60,866 bases of DNA from an uncultured Porphyromonadaceae bacterium. Lineage in GTDB: Bacteria > Bacteroidota > Bacteroidia > Bacteroidales > Paludibacteraceae. The stretch lies in assembly GCA_949285425.1 (NCBI GenBank), contig CASEAJ010000102.1:1-60866 (forward strand). Direction: 5' to 3'. Below, in pieces: positions 1 through 8,282 of the stretch. The notes under the pieces are model-generated. The model was not told the DNA's origin, did no database searches, and was given only the letters and a program-made list of their open reading frames with translations. Every line of letters begins with the position of its first letter. The stretch's first letter is position 1. Both the position numbers and the translations under genes were made by a program.

Positions 1-1
1 A

Positions 2-505
2 AGGAAGAAAATAATCATCACAACTCATCATATAGGGCTGGCTACCATTCTTAGCGATTGGTTGTCCAAAGGCGAAAAAGCCAACAAGTTTAAAGCGACC
101 CGACGGGGTGAGAAAAATAAATATAAGATTTCAATTCTTGAAAAGATTGGAGACCAATACGAACTATCCAATCCAAGAAATAGCGTTTTACTCTATCATT
201 TAAGAGTTCTACAAATATTGGATACAGCCATTCAGGAAGATTCTTTGGAAGTATATCACCTCGCTTTATTAAGACAAGTACTGGAAAATATAGCTTCATT
301 TTTGGGAGTCGGGCAATTTCAGTATGTTCTTCAACAAATTGGCTTTACGGAAGAATCAGGAAGAATGGCTGATATAATCAACGCTCTGACACATCAGAAA
401 ATTTACTATCCACAGGTCGGCGTGATGGTTCCAGATAATAAACAGATTCTCATAGATGTATATAATGCACTAATGGGAAAATACCATTTCGTTTTGCATA
501 ATTAA
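2..505 (+). CDS. AAA ATPase linked to a type I restriction system, C-terminal part (cut by left edge)
   Basis: The reading frame is open to the left edge, so this is the C-terminal part of a longer gene; a TTG at 62 is only an internal codon. The visible part begins with a run reading ITTHHIGLATILSDWL, which looks like the segment after Walker B (the switch histidine region) of large AAA ATPases that accompany type I restriction systems (RloC/PrrC or AAA_13 type). After it comes a mostly helical tail rich in Leu and Gln. It ends 10 bases before hsdM on the same strand, so the two are almost certainly cotranscribed. In known systems such proteins are anticodon nucleases or nuclease-linked ATPases kept silent by the methylase complex. 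The catalytic part is outside the window, so the exact family is inference. Base composition is AT-richer than the core genes further right. Confidence 0.6.
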   Translation, partial: RKKIIITTHHIGLATILSDWLSKGEKANKFKATRRGEKNKYKISILEKIGDQYELSNPRNSVLLYHLRVLQILDTAIQEDSLEVYHLALLRQVLENIASFLGVGQFQYVLQQIGFTEESGRMADIINALTHQKIYYPQVGVMVPDNKQILIDVYNALMGKYHFVLHN

Positions 506-515
506 ATGTTAATAT

Positions 516-2120
516 ATGACCGCAACAGAACAACATAGATTAGGGAAAGCCCTTTGGGCCATAGCAGATAAACTTCGCGGCTCCATGATGGCCGATGATT
601 TTCGCGACTATATGCTCTCGTTTATCTTTTTACGCCACCTTTCAGAGCAATATGAAGAGGCCGTAAAAAAAGAGTTGGTAGATGACTACCCAAAATTATC
701 GAACGATGATAAACGAATCCCTTTACAAATATGGTACGACGAGAATCCTGACGATATAGCCGAATTTGAGCAACAAATGCGCCGTAAGGCCCATTATGTA
801 ATATTACCCAAATACTTGTGGGGTAATATTGTAGAATTGGCGCGTACACAAGACAAAGAATTGCTTGACACTTTGGAAAAAGGGTTTAAGTATATCGAGG
901 AACAATCGTTCGACAGTTCGTTCCGTGGATTGTTCTCGGAAATCAATCTGCACTCCGACAAACTGGGCAAGACATACGATGAAAGGAATACCATGCTTTG
1001 CAAGGTTGTTACGGAAATAGCCAAAGGTATTTCGGAGTTTTCTACCTCAACAGATTCTTTGGGGGATGCTTATGAATATCTGATTGGCGAATTTGCGGCC
1101 AATTCCGGACAAAAGGCTGGAGAATTCTATACGCCTCAAATGATATCTTCCATTCTTTCCAAGATTGTGTCATTGGATAGTCAAGACCCAACGACAGGAA
1201 AAAAAACAAAGATTGACCGTGTACTTGATTTTGCGTGTGGCTCAGGCTCTTTGTTGTTGAATGTACGCCACGAAATGGGAAAGCATGGAATCGGGAAAAT
1301 TTACGGGCAGGAAAAGAACATTACAACCTACAACTTAGCCCGCATGAACATGTTGCTGCATGGAGTCAAGGATACTGAGTTCGAAATACATCATGGAGAC
1401 TCTTTGCTGAATGACTGGGATATTTTGAACGAAATGAATCCTGCCAAAAAAATGCAGTTTGATGCAATCGTTGCCAACCCTCCTTTCAGTTATCGTTGGG
1501 AGCCATCGGAAGAACTGGAAAAAGATTTCCGTTTCAAGAATTATGGCCTTGCACCCAAGTCCGCAGCCGATTTTGCATTCCTGCTCCATGGCTTCCACTT
1601 CTTGCATGAGAACGGAACAATGGCTATCATCCTGCCTCATGGCGTCTTGTTCAGAGGTGGTAAAGAAGAACTGATTCGTAAAAAACTTTTAAATGATGGT
1701 AATATTGATGCTGTTATCGGCTTACCGTCCAATCTGTTTTACTCAACGGGTATTCCAGTTTGTATCTTGGTGCTGAAGAAATGCAAGAAGAATGATGATG
1801 TTCTCTTCATTAACGCAAGTGAATATTTTGAGAAGGGAAAAAGGCAGAACGCATTGCGTGATTCAGATGTAAAAAGAATTATAGAAACGTACCAATACAG
1901 AAAAGATATTGAACGATACTCACGTTGTGTATCCATGTGCGAAATCAAAGACAATGATTACAACCTGAATATCTCCCGCTATGTAAGTACAGCCAAAGAA
2001 GAGGCTCCCATTGACTTGGCAAAAGTACATAAGCAGCTCGTTGATATAGACAGTAAAATAGAAGATGCGCGGAATAGGCATAATGCTTTTTTGAAAGAGT
2101 TGGGATTGGATTTAGTTTAA
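516..2120 (+). CDS. hsdM: Type I restriction-modification N6-adenine methyltransferase, M subunit
   Basis: The 534-residue protein is full length for HsdM. It has the N-terminal helical domain (about 10-130), then the methylase core: SAM-binding motif I DFACGSGSLLL at about 238-248 and catalytic motif IV NPPF at 321-324. It would methylate adenine in the asymmetric site chosen by an HsdS subunit and protect DNA from HsdR. It follows the AAA ATPase gene by 10 bases. No hsdS or hsdR lies downstream: the next gene at 2438 is an unrelated secreted protein on the other strand. The specificity and restriction subunits must therefore lie left of the window or be missing. Family assignment is firm; whether the system is complete cannot be seen. 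Confidence 0.95.
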   Translation: MTATEQHRLGKALWAIADKLRGSMMADDFRDYMLSFIFLRHLSEQYEEAVKKELVDDYPKLSNDDKRIPLQIWYDENPDDIAEFEQQMRRKAHYVILPKYLWGNIVELARTQDKELLDTLEKGFKYIEEQSFDSSFRGLFSEINLHSDKLGKTYDERNTMLCKVVTEIAKGISEFSTSTDSLGDAYEYLIGEFAANSGQKAGEFYTPQMISSILSKIVSLDSQDPTTGKKTKIDRVLDFACGSGSLLLNVRHEMGKHGIGKIYGQEKNITTYNLARMNMLLHGVKDTEFEIHHGDSLLNDWDILNEMNPAKKMQFDAIVANPPFSYRWEPSEELEKDFRFKNYGLAPKSAADFAFLLHGFHFLHENGTMAIILPHGVLFRGGKEELIRKKLLNDGNIDAVIGLPSNLFYSTGIPVCILVLKKCKKNDDVLFINASEYFEKGKRQNALRDSDVKRIIETYQYRKDIERYSRCVSMCEIKDNDYNLNISRYVSTAKEEAPIDLAKVHKQLVDIDSKIEDARNRHNAFLKELGLDLV

Positions 2121-2345
2121 ACTTGGCAGTATGGGCAAAACCGCAACCAACTGTCTAATTGATGATGACCCAAAGGGTATGTGATACTGATTTATTGTCA
2201 ATAAGGTATTCGGTCTTTGCCGTAACAACTCTTTGTCTTGGCCTACAACTCTTTGTTTTTCACAAGTAGCTTTTTCCTCTTGTATCAGAATACAGGAGGC
2301 GGAATCGGGGACTTGTTTGTCGGCCGCTTTGCTGTGTGGTGGAAC

Positions 2346-2385
2346 GAAAAAACGGCGAGACACGGGGGTGACTGTGTCTCGCCGT
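2346..2385 (-). terminator. Intrinsic terminator of the 2438-2806 gene; rest of gap 2121-2437
   Basis: A perfect 12-base stem (2352-2363 with 2374-2385, core GGCGAGACAC) is followed on the minus strand by six T residues at 2346-2351. It is placed to end leftward transcripts from 2438-2806. The rest of the 317-base gap after hsdM holds no gene; two copies of ACAACTCTTTGT lie 20 bases apart at 2225 and 2245. Confidence 0.85.
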
Positions 2386-2437
2386 AAAGTACGCTTTTCG
2401 TTGGACGGTTGGGTTGCTGTCCAGCGGGTTTTATGGT

Positions 2438-2806
2438 TTATTTTTGTGCAAGTTCGGTTGAGAATATGCCGGTTGCATTTTCTTTTACTTCTACTTCCAC
2501 CTGGGCGGTTTCGTAGGATATCAGTTCTACCGTGAGGGTGTATGTGCCGGGCTTTTCAACGGGAATGGAGAAATGTCCGTCCAAATCGGAATATACCTTT
2601 TTACCATCGGCATGAATGACGGCACCGGCCAGGGTTTCGTTGTTCAAGCAGTCGGTGATGTTGCCGGAAATGACAAACTGGGAGTCGTTTTCCGACAGTT
2701 CAATCCGGGCCTGCATGGTGTTGGGGTTACAGCTTACGGTATTTTCGCCGGCAAAAGCGGCCATGCCCAAACAAAGGGCAATGATGCAACTTGCAATAAA
2801 TTTCAT
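2438..2806 (-). CDS. Small secreted protein with carboxypeptidase-like regulatory domain
   Basis: The 122-residue protein has a signal peptide (MKFIASCIIALCLGMAAFA, likely cut after residue 19) and one beta-sandwich domain at about 45-115 of the CarboxypepD_reg type (ISGNITDCLNNETLAGAVI ... YSDLDGHFSIPV). The same fold opens many Bacteroidetes TonB receptors, including the one at 4890-7601, but here it stands alone and has no plug or barrel. Its function is not known to me. The important clue is the promoter: a GTAACA direct repeat and GACTTTTGCA box identical in layout to those before the TonB receptor and the phosphate porin. I infer a periplasmic or surface protein made under phosphate limitation. 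Confidence 0.75.
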   Translation of the reverse strand: MKFIASCIIALCLGMAAFAGENTVSCNPNTMQARIELSENDSQFVISGNITDCLNNETLAGAVIHADGKKVYSDLDGHFSIPVEKPGTYTLTVELISYETAQVEVEVKENATGIFSTELAQK

Positions 2807-2836
2807 GACTTTCTGTTTTTATTTCGTTTGACGTTG

Positions 2837-2870
2837 CAAAAGTCGGACGATAATGTTACAATCGTGTTAC
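2837..2870 (-). promoter_or_regulatory. PhoB-type box and -7 element for the 2806 gene
   Basis: Reading leftward, GTAACA (2870-2865) is followed 11 bases later by GTAACA (2859-2854), then 9 bases, then GACTTTTG (2844-2837). A third GTAACA lies 22 bases further upstream at 2892-2887, in phase, overlapping the stop codon of the 2889-3386 gene. The start codon is about 30 bases below the -7 box. The same layout occurs at 7651-7684 and 39954-39987. PhoB boxes in Proteobacteria are also direct repeats with an 11-base period; that this is the Bacteroidales equivalent is inference. Confidence 0.75.
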
Positions 2871-2888
2871 GGATTGGTGATAATGCTG

Positions 2889-3386
2889 TTACGGATTGTA
2901 TTTTTTTTCCTCAATCAGTTTGCCGTTTTCGTCCCACATGCGCCAGATGCCCGTTTTCCGTCCATCTTCGTAGTTCATTTCGTAGCGTTGTGTGCCCAGT
3001 TCGTCCCAAATGCGCCATGTGCCGTGTTTCTTTCCGTTGCGGTATTCGGCTTCGGATATCAGCTGGCCCGAACGGTCGTAAGTGCGCCATGTGCCGTGCA
3101 ACTTGCCGTCTTTGTACGAGCGTATTTCCTGCGGACGCCGGTTGTCGAAATAAATGACATAGGTGCCTTCGGGGGTTCCGTTCTGTATCTGTACTTCCAG
3201 TCGCAGCGTGCCGTTGTCGTAGTATTCGCGATAGTCGCCGGTGTAGACGTTGTGCTGTTCCTGGTCGGTGAAATAGTAGCCGTTGCTGTAATATATTTTA
3301 GGCGTGCTGTTGGGCTCGTCTCCGGTTGTGCCTGCATTCATGTATAGGCAGGAGGCAAGCAGAAGTGTCAATAATGTTTGTGTCAT
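2889..3386 (-). CDS. MORN-repeat protein of the YwqK family, secreted
   Basis: I start this gene at 3386 (MTQTLLTLLLASCLYMNAG), which gives a signal peptide and 165 residues; an upstream ATG at 3449 adds 21 residues without signal character. The mature part has repeated MORN_2 units of about 23 residues (GKLHGTWRTYDRSGQL, GKKHGTWRIWDELGTQ, GRKTGIWRMWDENGKL). Databases call such proteins YwqK family antitoxins, but that name comes from a Bacillus homologue and no toxin gene lies nearby. Function here is unknown; an envelope protein is likely. It lies 82 bases upstream of the 2438-2806 gene, which has its own promoter. Confidence 0.75.
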   Translation of the reverse strand: MTQTLLTLLLASCLYMNAGTTGDEPNSTPKIYYSNGYYFTDQEQHNVYTGDYREYYDNGTLRLEVQIQNGTPEGTYVIYFDNRRPQEIRSYKDGKLHGTWRTYDRSGQLISEAEYRNGKKHGTWRIWDELGTQRYEMNYEDGRKTGIWRMWDENGKLIEEKKYNP

Positions 3387-3430
3387 ATAGTTGTGATATG
3401 TTTGTTCTTTTGCTGATAACATGAAAAGAC

Positions 3431-3577
3431 GGTGTGTTATAATAGGCAATCTGCTGCGTTACTTTCGACATTCGAAAGCCCCCTCCAACCTCCCCCAAAG
3501 GGGGAGACTAAGCCCCTCCTTCGGAGGGGTTGGGGAGGCCTTCTCAGTGCCTTGCATCTTGCCCATTCTAACGCACC
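3431..3577. repeat. Interspersed palindromic element, copy 1 (type F)
   Basis: Terminal inverted arms begin GGTGTGTTATAAT (3431) and, read from the other side, GGTGCGTTAGAAT (ends 3577). The arms match the element at 45470-45588 between pstB and phoU. The centre differs: here it is a G/C-rich hairpin in which CCCCTCCAACCTCCCC (from about 3480) pairs with GGGGAGG/GGGGTTGGGG further on, while the other copy has an unrelated core. It fills the space between the YwqK-type gene and the lipoprotein gene at 3647. Confidence 0.7.
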
Positions 3578-3646
3578 TTGTAGGGGAATGGCAAAATATC
3601 GCATTTTGACACATCCCCGTGTTTTTTATTTCCGGTTATCTGTTCA

Positions 3647-4807
3647 TTAGAATTTGTAACCGGTCCACGCGAATACGGAAGTGTCGCATCCGCTGTTGCC
3701 GTTTTCAACTTTTACGTTGGCATAAGTGCCTTCGGCGTTGATTTCATTACCTGAAACGGCTGTTGTAAGTTCGCTGCTCAGGCTGATGGCGCTTTCTGCA
3801 CTGGCGTTACCTTTTCCGTCGGTCAGGTCAATCAGGTCTTTGGCTTGTCCGGCTCCCTTGACCAATGCGTTGGTGATGGTTGCCTTTGCACCGCGGCGCA
3901 CTTTGATAACATCGTGCATGTAGTATCCTTCGCTTGTGCTGGCAGCCAGGCGCAGGTCAAAAGTTACGTTGCTGATCTTGAAATCCGACTGGCCGGCTTG
4001 TGTCGGGTTGAGTCCGTCCAGGTTGCCGTCAGCTTCTACGCCGCGCGGGTCTTCTTCGGTGCTGCTGAAGCCTTCGGCCCAAATGCCATAAGCGTTTTCA
4101 AGGGTTCCGGTGTAACCTTGGGTGAAGTCGAACATGTCATCGTCAGAGTTGACGGCAAGCAGGTTCTTTACGTTTACTGAACCTCCGAAGAATTCGATGG
4201 CGTCATCGGCTCCTTCCACCACATAGATGTTTTCTATTTTGGTGCCGTTGCCCACACCGTTCAGCGTGAGTCCGTTGTGCTCAACGTTGGCACTTGACTT
4301 GGCACCGGTGTATTCGAGCACGAGGTAAGTGATTTCTCCGGAATTGTCAGCAACGTCTTCTCCACCGTAGGTGTAGGCCGAGTTGATTTCGGTGGAACCG
4401 GTTTCGCCGCCGGAAAGAGGTGCTTTACCGTTGATGATGAGACCTCCCCAGTATCCTGATTGGGCGTCTTCTACATCGGCGGTCATGCGTACGGGAGCTT
4501 CGGCTGTACCGCGCACGTAGATTTTACCGCCTTGCAATACGAGGATGTAATTGCTGAAGCCTTTTTTGGCACGAATCAATGTTCCGGCCGGAATGTCGAG
4601 TACGCCTCCTTCTTCCACAATAACCGGACCGGTGATGGTGTATTCTACATTTGCGTCAAGTTTTTTCGTGTCGTTGATTGAACCCGACAGTTCATTTGCA
4701 GCAGGCGGAGGAGTCGGTTCGCCTCCCTTGTTGTTGTCGCACGATGTAAATACTACGCTTGAAAACATCATGGCTACTGCCATCGCATTCAAAAAATACT
4801 TTTTCAT
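3647..4807 (-). CDS. Beta-helix lipoprotein partnered with the TonB receptor
   Basis: The 386-residue protein has a lipoprotein signal ending in FTSC (Cys about 23), a Pro/Glu-rich linker (GGEPTPPPAA), then a long series of short beta-strands with Gly/Asn turns (GGKIYVRGTAEAPVRMT, NGLTLNGVGNGTKIENIYVV, GADDAIEFFGGSVNVKNLL), typical of a right-handed parallel beta-helix. It starts 82 bases after the TonB receptor gene and is read the same way, so both are probably one operon under the PhoB-type promoter at 7651-7684. A surface-exposed ligand-capturing role, like that of SusD-type partners but with an unrelated fold, is inference. The Asp-rich turns (SDDDMFDFTQG) suggest metal or ligand binding. 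Confidence 0.75.
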   Translation of the reverse strand: MKKYFLNAMAVAMMFSSVVFTSCDNNKGGEPTPPPAANELSGSINDTKKLDANVEYTITGPVIVEEGGVLDIPAGTLIRAKKGFSNYILVLQGGKIYVRGTAEAPVRMTADVEDAQSGYWGGLIINGKAPLSGGETGSTEINSAYTYGGEDVADNSGEITYLVLEYTGAKSSANVEHNGLTLNGVGNGTKIENIYVVEGADDAIEFFGGSVNVKNLLAVNSDDDMFDFTQGYTGTLENAYGIWAEGFSSTEEDPRGVEADGNLDGLNPTQAGQSDFKISNVTFDLRLAASTSEGYYMHDVIKVRRGAKATITNALVKGAGQAKDLIDLTDGKGNASAESAISLSSELTTAVSGNEINAEGTYANVKVENGNSGCDTSVFAWTGYKF

Positions 4808-4889
4808 TTTTGTAAGTTAATAAATGGTTAGTAATTTATTTGGTTTAAAATATCGTTTCTGTCAATTGTCAATTCGTCACTCATCACTG

Positions 4890-7601
4890 TCACAGGTCAA
4901 AACTCAGCCCCAAGCTGAAAACCTGTCCTTTTCTGTATTCGTTGAGAACGAGCGGGTTGTTCTGTCCGTCAATGCGGCGGGTGAGCCGGTAGGGTCTGTC
5001 CAGCAGGTTGGCAGCTTTCAGTTTCAGTGCAAACCGGCTGTTCAGTTCGAAGGAGAAAACGGCGTCGAGTGTCACCAGTCCTTCTTCCATAATGTCATGA
5101 TATCCGCGCGTGCCGAGCGTGTGAATGCGGTCGCTGAAATAGTTGGCCACGACCGATGCGGTGAAGTTGCGTTCGCCCGTTCTGAATGTGTAGGACAGGT
5201 CGGCGTTGGCCAGGAACGGAGAGGAGCCTTCGAGCTGGCTGCTTCGTACCTCGGTGTTCAGCAGGTCAAGCATAATGTGCGTGTAAATGTAAGACGCGTT
5301 TATGCCGAGTGTGAGTCGGTTGTAGCGGGTTCCATCGGCATTGGTGAGGTTGAACAGGTTCTTCCGCAGTTCGGCTTCCACGCCGGCAACCGTGGCATTC
5401 GGACCTATGTTTTCGTAGGTGAGCAGACCGGCGGAATTGCCCTGGTCGACCCGTCCTATGGGATTGACAATGTGTTTGTAGAATCCGGTGATGGAAAGCA
5501 GTTCCGAAGCGGTCAGGTAATAGTCCCATTTCAAGTCGAGGTTATAGTTGTCCGATGGTTTGAGATTGGGGTTACCCTGGCTTACGAAACTGATGTTTAC
5601 ATATTGGTAGGGGGCAATCTCTTTCGATTGGGGCAGGGTGTAGCTTTTGCTTGCACCCAGGCGCAACGTGTTTTTGTCGTTCAGGTCGTAGCGCAGGTTC
5701 AGGCTCGGCAGCCAGTACAGGCGGTTGATGCTTTCGCTTCCCGGACTGACATGTTGCACATGGTAGTCGACCGTCATGTCCACGTAGTCGGCACGCAGGC
5801 CGAGGTTGGCCGTAAAATCGGCCGTGAAACGCTGGGTGGCTTCTATGTAGCCCGAGTGGATGTTTTTGGTGACCCGGTAGGTGTTCAGCTCGCTTTCGCT
5901 CATGCTGAACTTGCCCGCAGTGTAATTGGTGCTGTTGTACAGGTCGTCGAATTTCAAATCGTCGAGCGTATATGTACCGGGGTAGGCACTGAAGTTATAT
6001 TCCAATGCTTCGAAACGGTCGGCCATGATGCGTCCGTTGTATCCGAACGTGATGTTCGAGTGTTCGATGTCCATGTCGTGTATCAGACGGTAACGGGCAT
6101 TCAGTTTCATGTTCACATCGTTCTCGTGCAGTTCGGAAAAGAAGCGTCTCTGGCGGTTGCTTCCTGTAAAGTTGTATTCATTGCCCGAGCGATGGGTGAG
6201 GTATATTTCGCGGCGGTCGGGTTCCAGACCTTGTATGCTGTTGTATGCTGCTCCTGCACGCAGTTGCCAGCGGTCGGACAGCGTCCAGTCGGTGAGCAAC
6301 TGATGGGTCATCAGCAGGTTTTCGTTGGTTTGCTGTCGGCGGAAGAAGCCGTTGTAGTCGTCGGCCGCCTGGAAGTGTTCGCTCTGTTTCCCGGCATAGT
6401 CGCCCACATATTGGTTGTTTGCATGCAGCAGGAAGAAGTTGTAGGACAGTTCATGCTTGCGGTTGAGCTTCAGGTTCAGGTTGGTCAGTACTACCTGGTT
6501 GGTGTTGATGTCGTGCCTTTCACCGTTCTGGTCCTGGTAAATGTCTCCATTGACAGTGCTGTTGCGCACGCTTTCGCGGGTAAAGGCATAGTCGGTGTTG
6601 TGGGCCGCCACCACGAAGAACGAAAGTGGGTTGGCTGCCTGGCCCAGGCGGAACTGACGCCCGCCGGAAACCGTGTAGCCGTGGTTGAGCGGTATGTTGA
6701 CCGTTTGCGGATCGAGGCTGTTGGCAAAGTTGAACGTACCGGACTGAGGACGTCCGGCCTGGCTGATGCCGAAATAGTTCGAGCCATCCTGTTTCAGGAA
6801 ACGGGTGCCGGCAGCAGCGGTGTTAATGCCACCTTCGGCTTCGGCACGGAATGCGTATTCGCCGAACAGCTCTTTGGAGTTGATGTTGATGCTTGCACCG
6901 CCCACATCGCCGTTGTTGTCGGCGTTGAACACCTTGCTCACGTTAATGTGCTGTATCATGTCGGAACGGAACAGGTCGAGGGCAATGTTCTTGTATTCGG
7001 GGTCTTCCGAAGGAATGGGGAAGCCGTTGAGTGTGGTGGCGTTGTAACGGTCGCCCAGTCCGCGCACGAAAACGTTCTTTACACCTTCCTGTTTCGAAAT
7101 GCCCGACACTTGTGCTACGGCAGCTTCGGCCGTGCTGGTGCCTTTGCGCGACATTTCCTTTGCACCGACTGCCTGGGTGGCAAACAGCAGTTGCTTCTGT
7201 TCCATGAGCAGCATGTTCTCGCTTTCCCGGTTGGCTTTGGCCACCACTTCCACTTCTTCGAGCTGGAGGTCTTCGGGACTGAGCTGTATTTCGAGCGAAG
7301 TGGCTTGCCCGTCGACCACCCGGACCTGTTCTTGCACATAGGGCTTGTAACCTACGTACGACACGTTGAGTGTATATTCGCCTGTGTCAAGACCGCTAAT
7401 GATGAAGTTGCCGTCGAAGTCGGTGGCGGCTCCTGTACCGGTACCATCAATGAGTACGGAAACGCCTATGAGTTCTTCTTTGTTTTGTTTGTCGATTATT
7501 TTCCCTTGAATGCTGCCGGACTGGGCCAGGAGACATGTGGCGGACCACAACAGTGAGGCAATTAAAAACGTGTAACGTTTGTGTCGGTTCATCTTCTTCA
7601 A
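4890..7601 (-). CDS. TonB-dependent outer-membrane receptor, phosphate-responsive (inferred)
   Basis: The 903-residue protein has a signal peptide (to about LLAQ, residue 27), a CarboxypepD_reg-like domain (about 30-115), a plug with the motif NVFVRGLGDRYNATTLNGFP, and a C-terminal 22-strand-type barrel ending in FSLGLSFDL with a terminal aromatic/hydrophobic pattern. It imports an unknown ligand across the outer membrane using TonB energy. No SusD homologue is present; its partner appears to be the beta-helix lipoprotein 82 bases downstream. The promoter at 7651-7684 matches those of the phosphate porin operon, so the substrate may be a phosphate compound; that is inference. The long open frame on the opposite strand is a shadow. 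Confidence 0.92.
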   Translation of the reverse strand: MKKMNRHKRYTFLIASLLWSATCLLAQSGSIQGKIIDKQNKEELIGVSVLIDGTGTGAATDFDGNFIISGLDTGEYTLNVSYVGYKPYVQEQVRVVDGQATSLEIQLSPEDLQLEEVEVVAKANRESENMLLMEQKQLLFATQAVGAKEMSRKGTSTAEAAVAQVSGISKQEGVKNVFVRGLGDRYNATTLNGFPIPSEDPEYKNIALDLFRSDMIQHINVSKVFNADNNGDVGGASININSKELFGEYAFRAEAEGGINTAAAGTRFLKQDGSNYFGISQAGRPQSGTFNFANSLDPQTVNIPLNHGYTVSGGRQFRLGQAANPLSFFVVAAHNTDYAFTRESVRNSTVNGDIYQDQNGERHDINTNQVVLTNLNLKLNRKHELSYNFFLLHANNQYVGDYAGKQSEHFQAADDYNGFFRRQQTNENLLMTHQLLTDWTLSDRWQLRAGAAYNSIQGLEPDRREIYLTHRSGNEYNFTGSNRQRRFFSELHENDVNMKLNARYRLIHDMDIEHSNITFGYNGRIMADRFEALEYNFSAYPGTYTLDDLKFDDLYNSTNYTAGKFSMSESELNTYRVTKNIHSGYIEATQRFTADFTANLGLRADYVDMTVDYHVQHVSPGSESINRLYWLPSLNLRYDLNDKNTLRLGASKSYTLPQSKEIAPYQYVNISFVSQGNPNLKPSDNYNLDLKWDYYLTASELLSITGFYKHIVNPIGRVDQGNSAGLLTYENIGPNATVAGVEAELRKNLFNLTNADGTRYNRLTLGINASYIYTHIMLDLLNTEVRSSQLEGSSPFLANADLSYTFRTGERNFTASVVANYFSDRIHTLGTRGYHDIMEEGLVTLDAVFSFELNSRFALKLKAANLLDRPYRLTRRIDGQNNPLVLNEYRKGQVFSLGLSFDL

Positions 7602-7650
7602 TGTAATAAGTAAAAAACGGAATAGTTGATTCTCTTTTAATTTTCCGCTG

Positions 7651-7684
7651 CAAAAGTCCCCCCAAATTGTTACTATCGTGTTAC
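7651..7684 (-). promoter_or_regulatory. PhoB-type box and -7 element for the TonB receptor operon
   Basis: Leftward, GTAACA (7684-7679) and GTAACA (7673-7668) are 11 bases apart; after exactly 9 bases comes GACTTTTG (7658-7651) and then CAGCGG. This is the same spacing and nearly the same sequence as at 2837-2870 and 39954-39987. No TTTG -33 box is seen at the usual place, as expected for an activator-dependent promoter. The leader is about 40 bases. Confidence 0.8.
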
Positions 7685-7806
7685 GGAGAGGCTATGTTTT
7701 GGTTAAAACAAGAATCGCTTTCATTGGGTTTTGCAACTTGTTTTGTCGTGTTTTTATGCTTCAAGGAAAATGCATGCTGAAAAGTGTCATTTGACGAATA
7801 AGGTTG

Positions 7807-7852
7807 GCTGCAAAGGGGCTGTCCCACCTGACAAGGCGGGAAAAATGTACCG
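7807..7852. repeat. Internally deleted copy of the 39349-39590 repeat
   Basis: The first 18 bases (GCTGCAAAGGGGCTGTCC) are identical to the left end of the long repeat at 39369, and the last part (AAGGCGGGAAAAATG) matches its right end, with about 170 bases of the middle absent. It lies in the 681-base gene-free region 7602-8282, which also holds the receptor promoter, the compound palindrome at 7967-8018 and a hairpin at 8216-8247. Confidence 0.6.
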
Positions 7853-7966
7853 TATATTGAGCCTCTTGGCCAAAAACTTCACTTGAGAGACTTAAGGTTA
7901 TCGTTTGTTTTTTGAGCGTTCATTGCTACATGTTATAATGCGTTTTCCCTGTTTTATACTTTTAAA

Positions 7967-8018
7967 GTTATCGTCTCACGGCCGTGATACACGTGTATCA
8001 CATACGTGAGACGATAAC
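7967..8018. repeat. 22-base-period dyad array, two units (compound palindrome)
   Basis: Outer arms GTTATCGTCTCACG (7967-7980) and CGTGAGACGATAAC (8005-8018) are perfect inverted repeats, and between them lies a perfect 18-base palindrome centred on CACGTG (7984-8001). Arms TCTCAC (7974) and TATCAC (7996) are 22 bases apart, each followed by a 4-base spacer and an inverted arm. The outer GTTATCG/CGATAAC and the inner CACGTG recur in the array at 55370-55467. Confidence 0.85.
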
Positions 8019-8215
8019 ATGATGCCGTCAAACCGATAACATTGAAGCGATAAAAAGGAAACATCGTCCTGGAACGGAAAGGGCGAATGAAAAAACTTAG
8101 CCGTTTCTTAACAGCAAAGTAACAAGGCACCTTTACTTTTGCAACGCTGTGCACATGAAGGGTATGAAAGATATTGTCCGCTGTCGGCGGATAATTAATT
8201 CTTCAATTAATGATG

Positions 8216-8247
8216 AAAGCGGTTCCGCAGGGATGCGAAACCGCTTT
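8216..8247. terminator. Hairpin, probable terminator of the 8283-9497 gene
   Basis: AAAGCGGTTCCGC (8216-8228) pairs with GCGAAACCGCTTT (8235-8247) with one mismatch and a 6-base loop. It lies 35 bases past the stop codon of the leftward gene. No clear T run follows on the minus strand, so the terminator call rests on position and stem strength. Confidence 0.5.
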
Positions 8248-8282
8248 GTTTATATTACAAATTGCTACGTTCCAATCTGTTA

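Noticed and set aside
2223..2258. A further dyad array (two ACAACTCTTTGT units)
   Set aside because: Only two units, a 20-base rather than 22-base period and short arms; could be chance.
2889..3386. A toxin-antitoxin system from the YwqK name
   Set aside because: The name is inherited from a distant homologue; the protein has a signal peptide and no toxin gene lies next to it.
4824..7556. A 910-residue open frame antisense to the TonB receptor
   Set aside because: It has no domain motifs, a strange residue composition (Val/Gln/Glu runs) and mirrors the high-GC third positions of the real gene.
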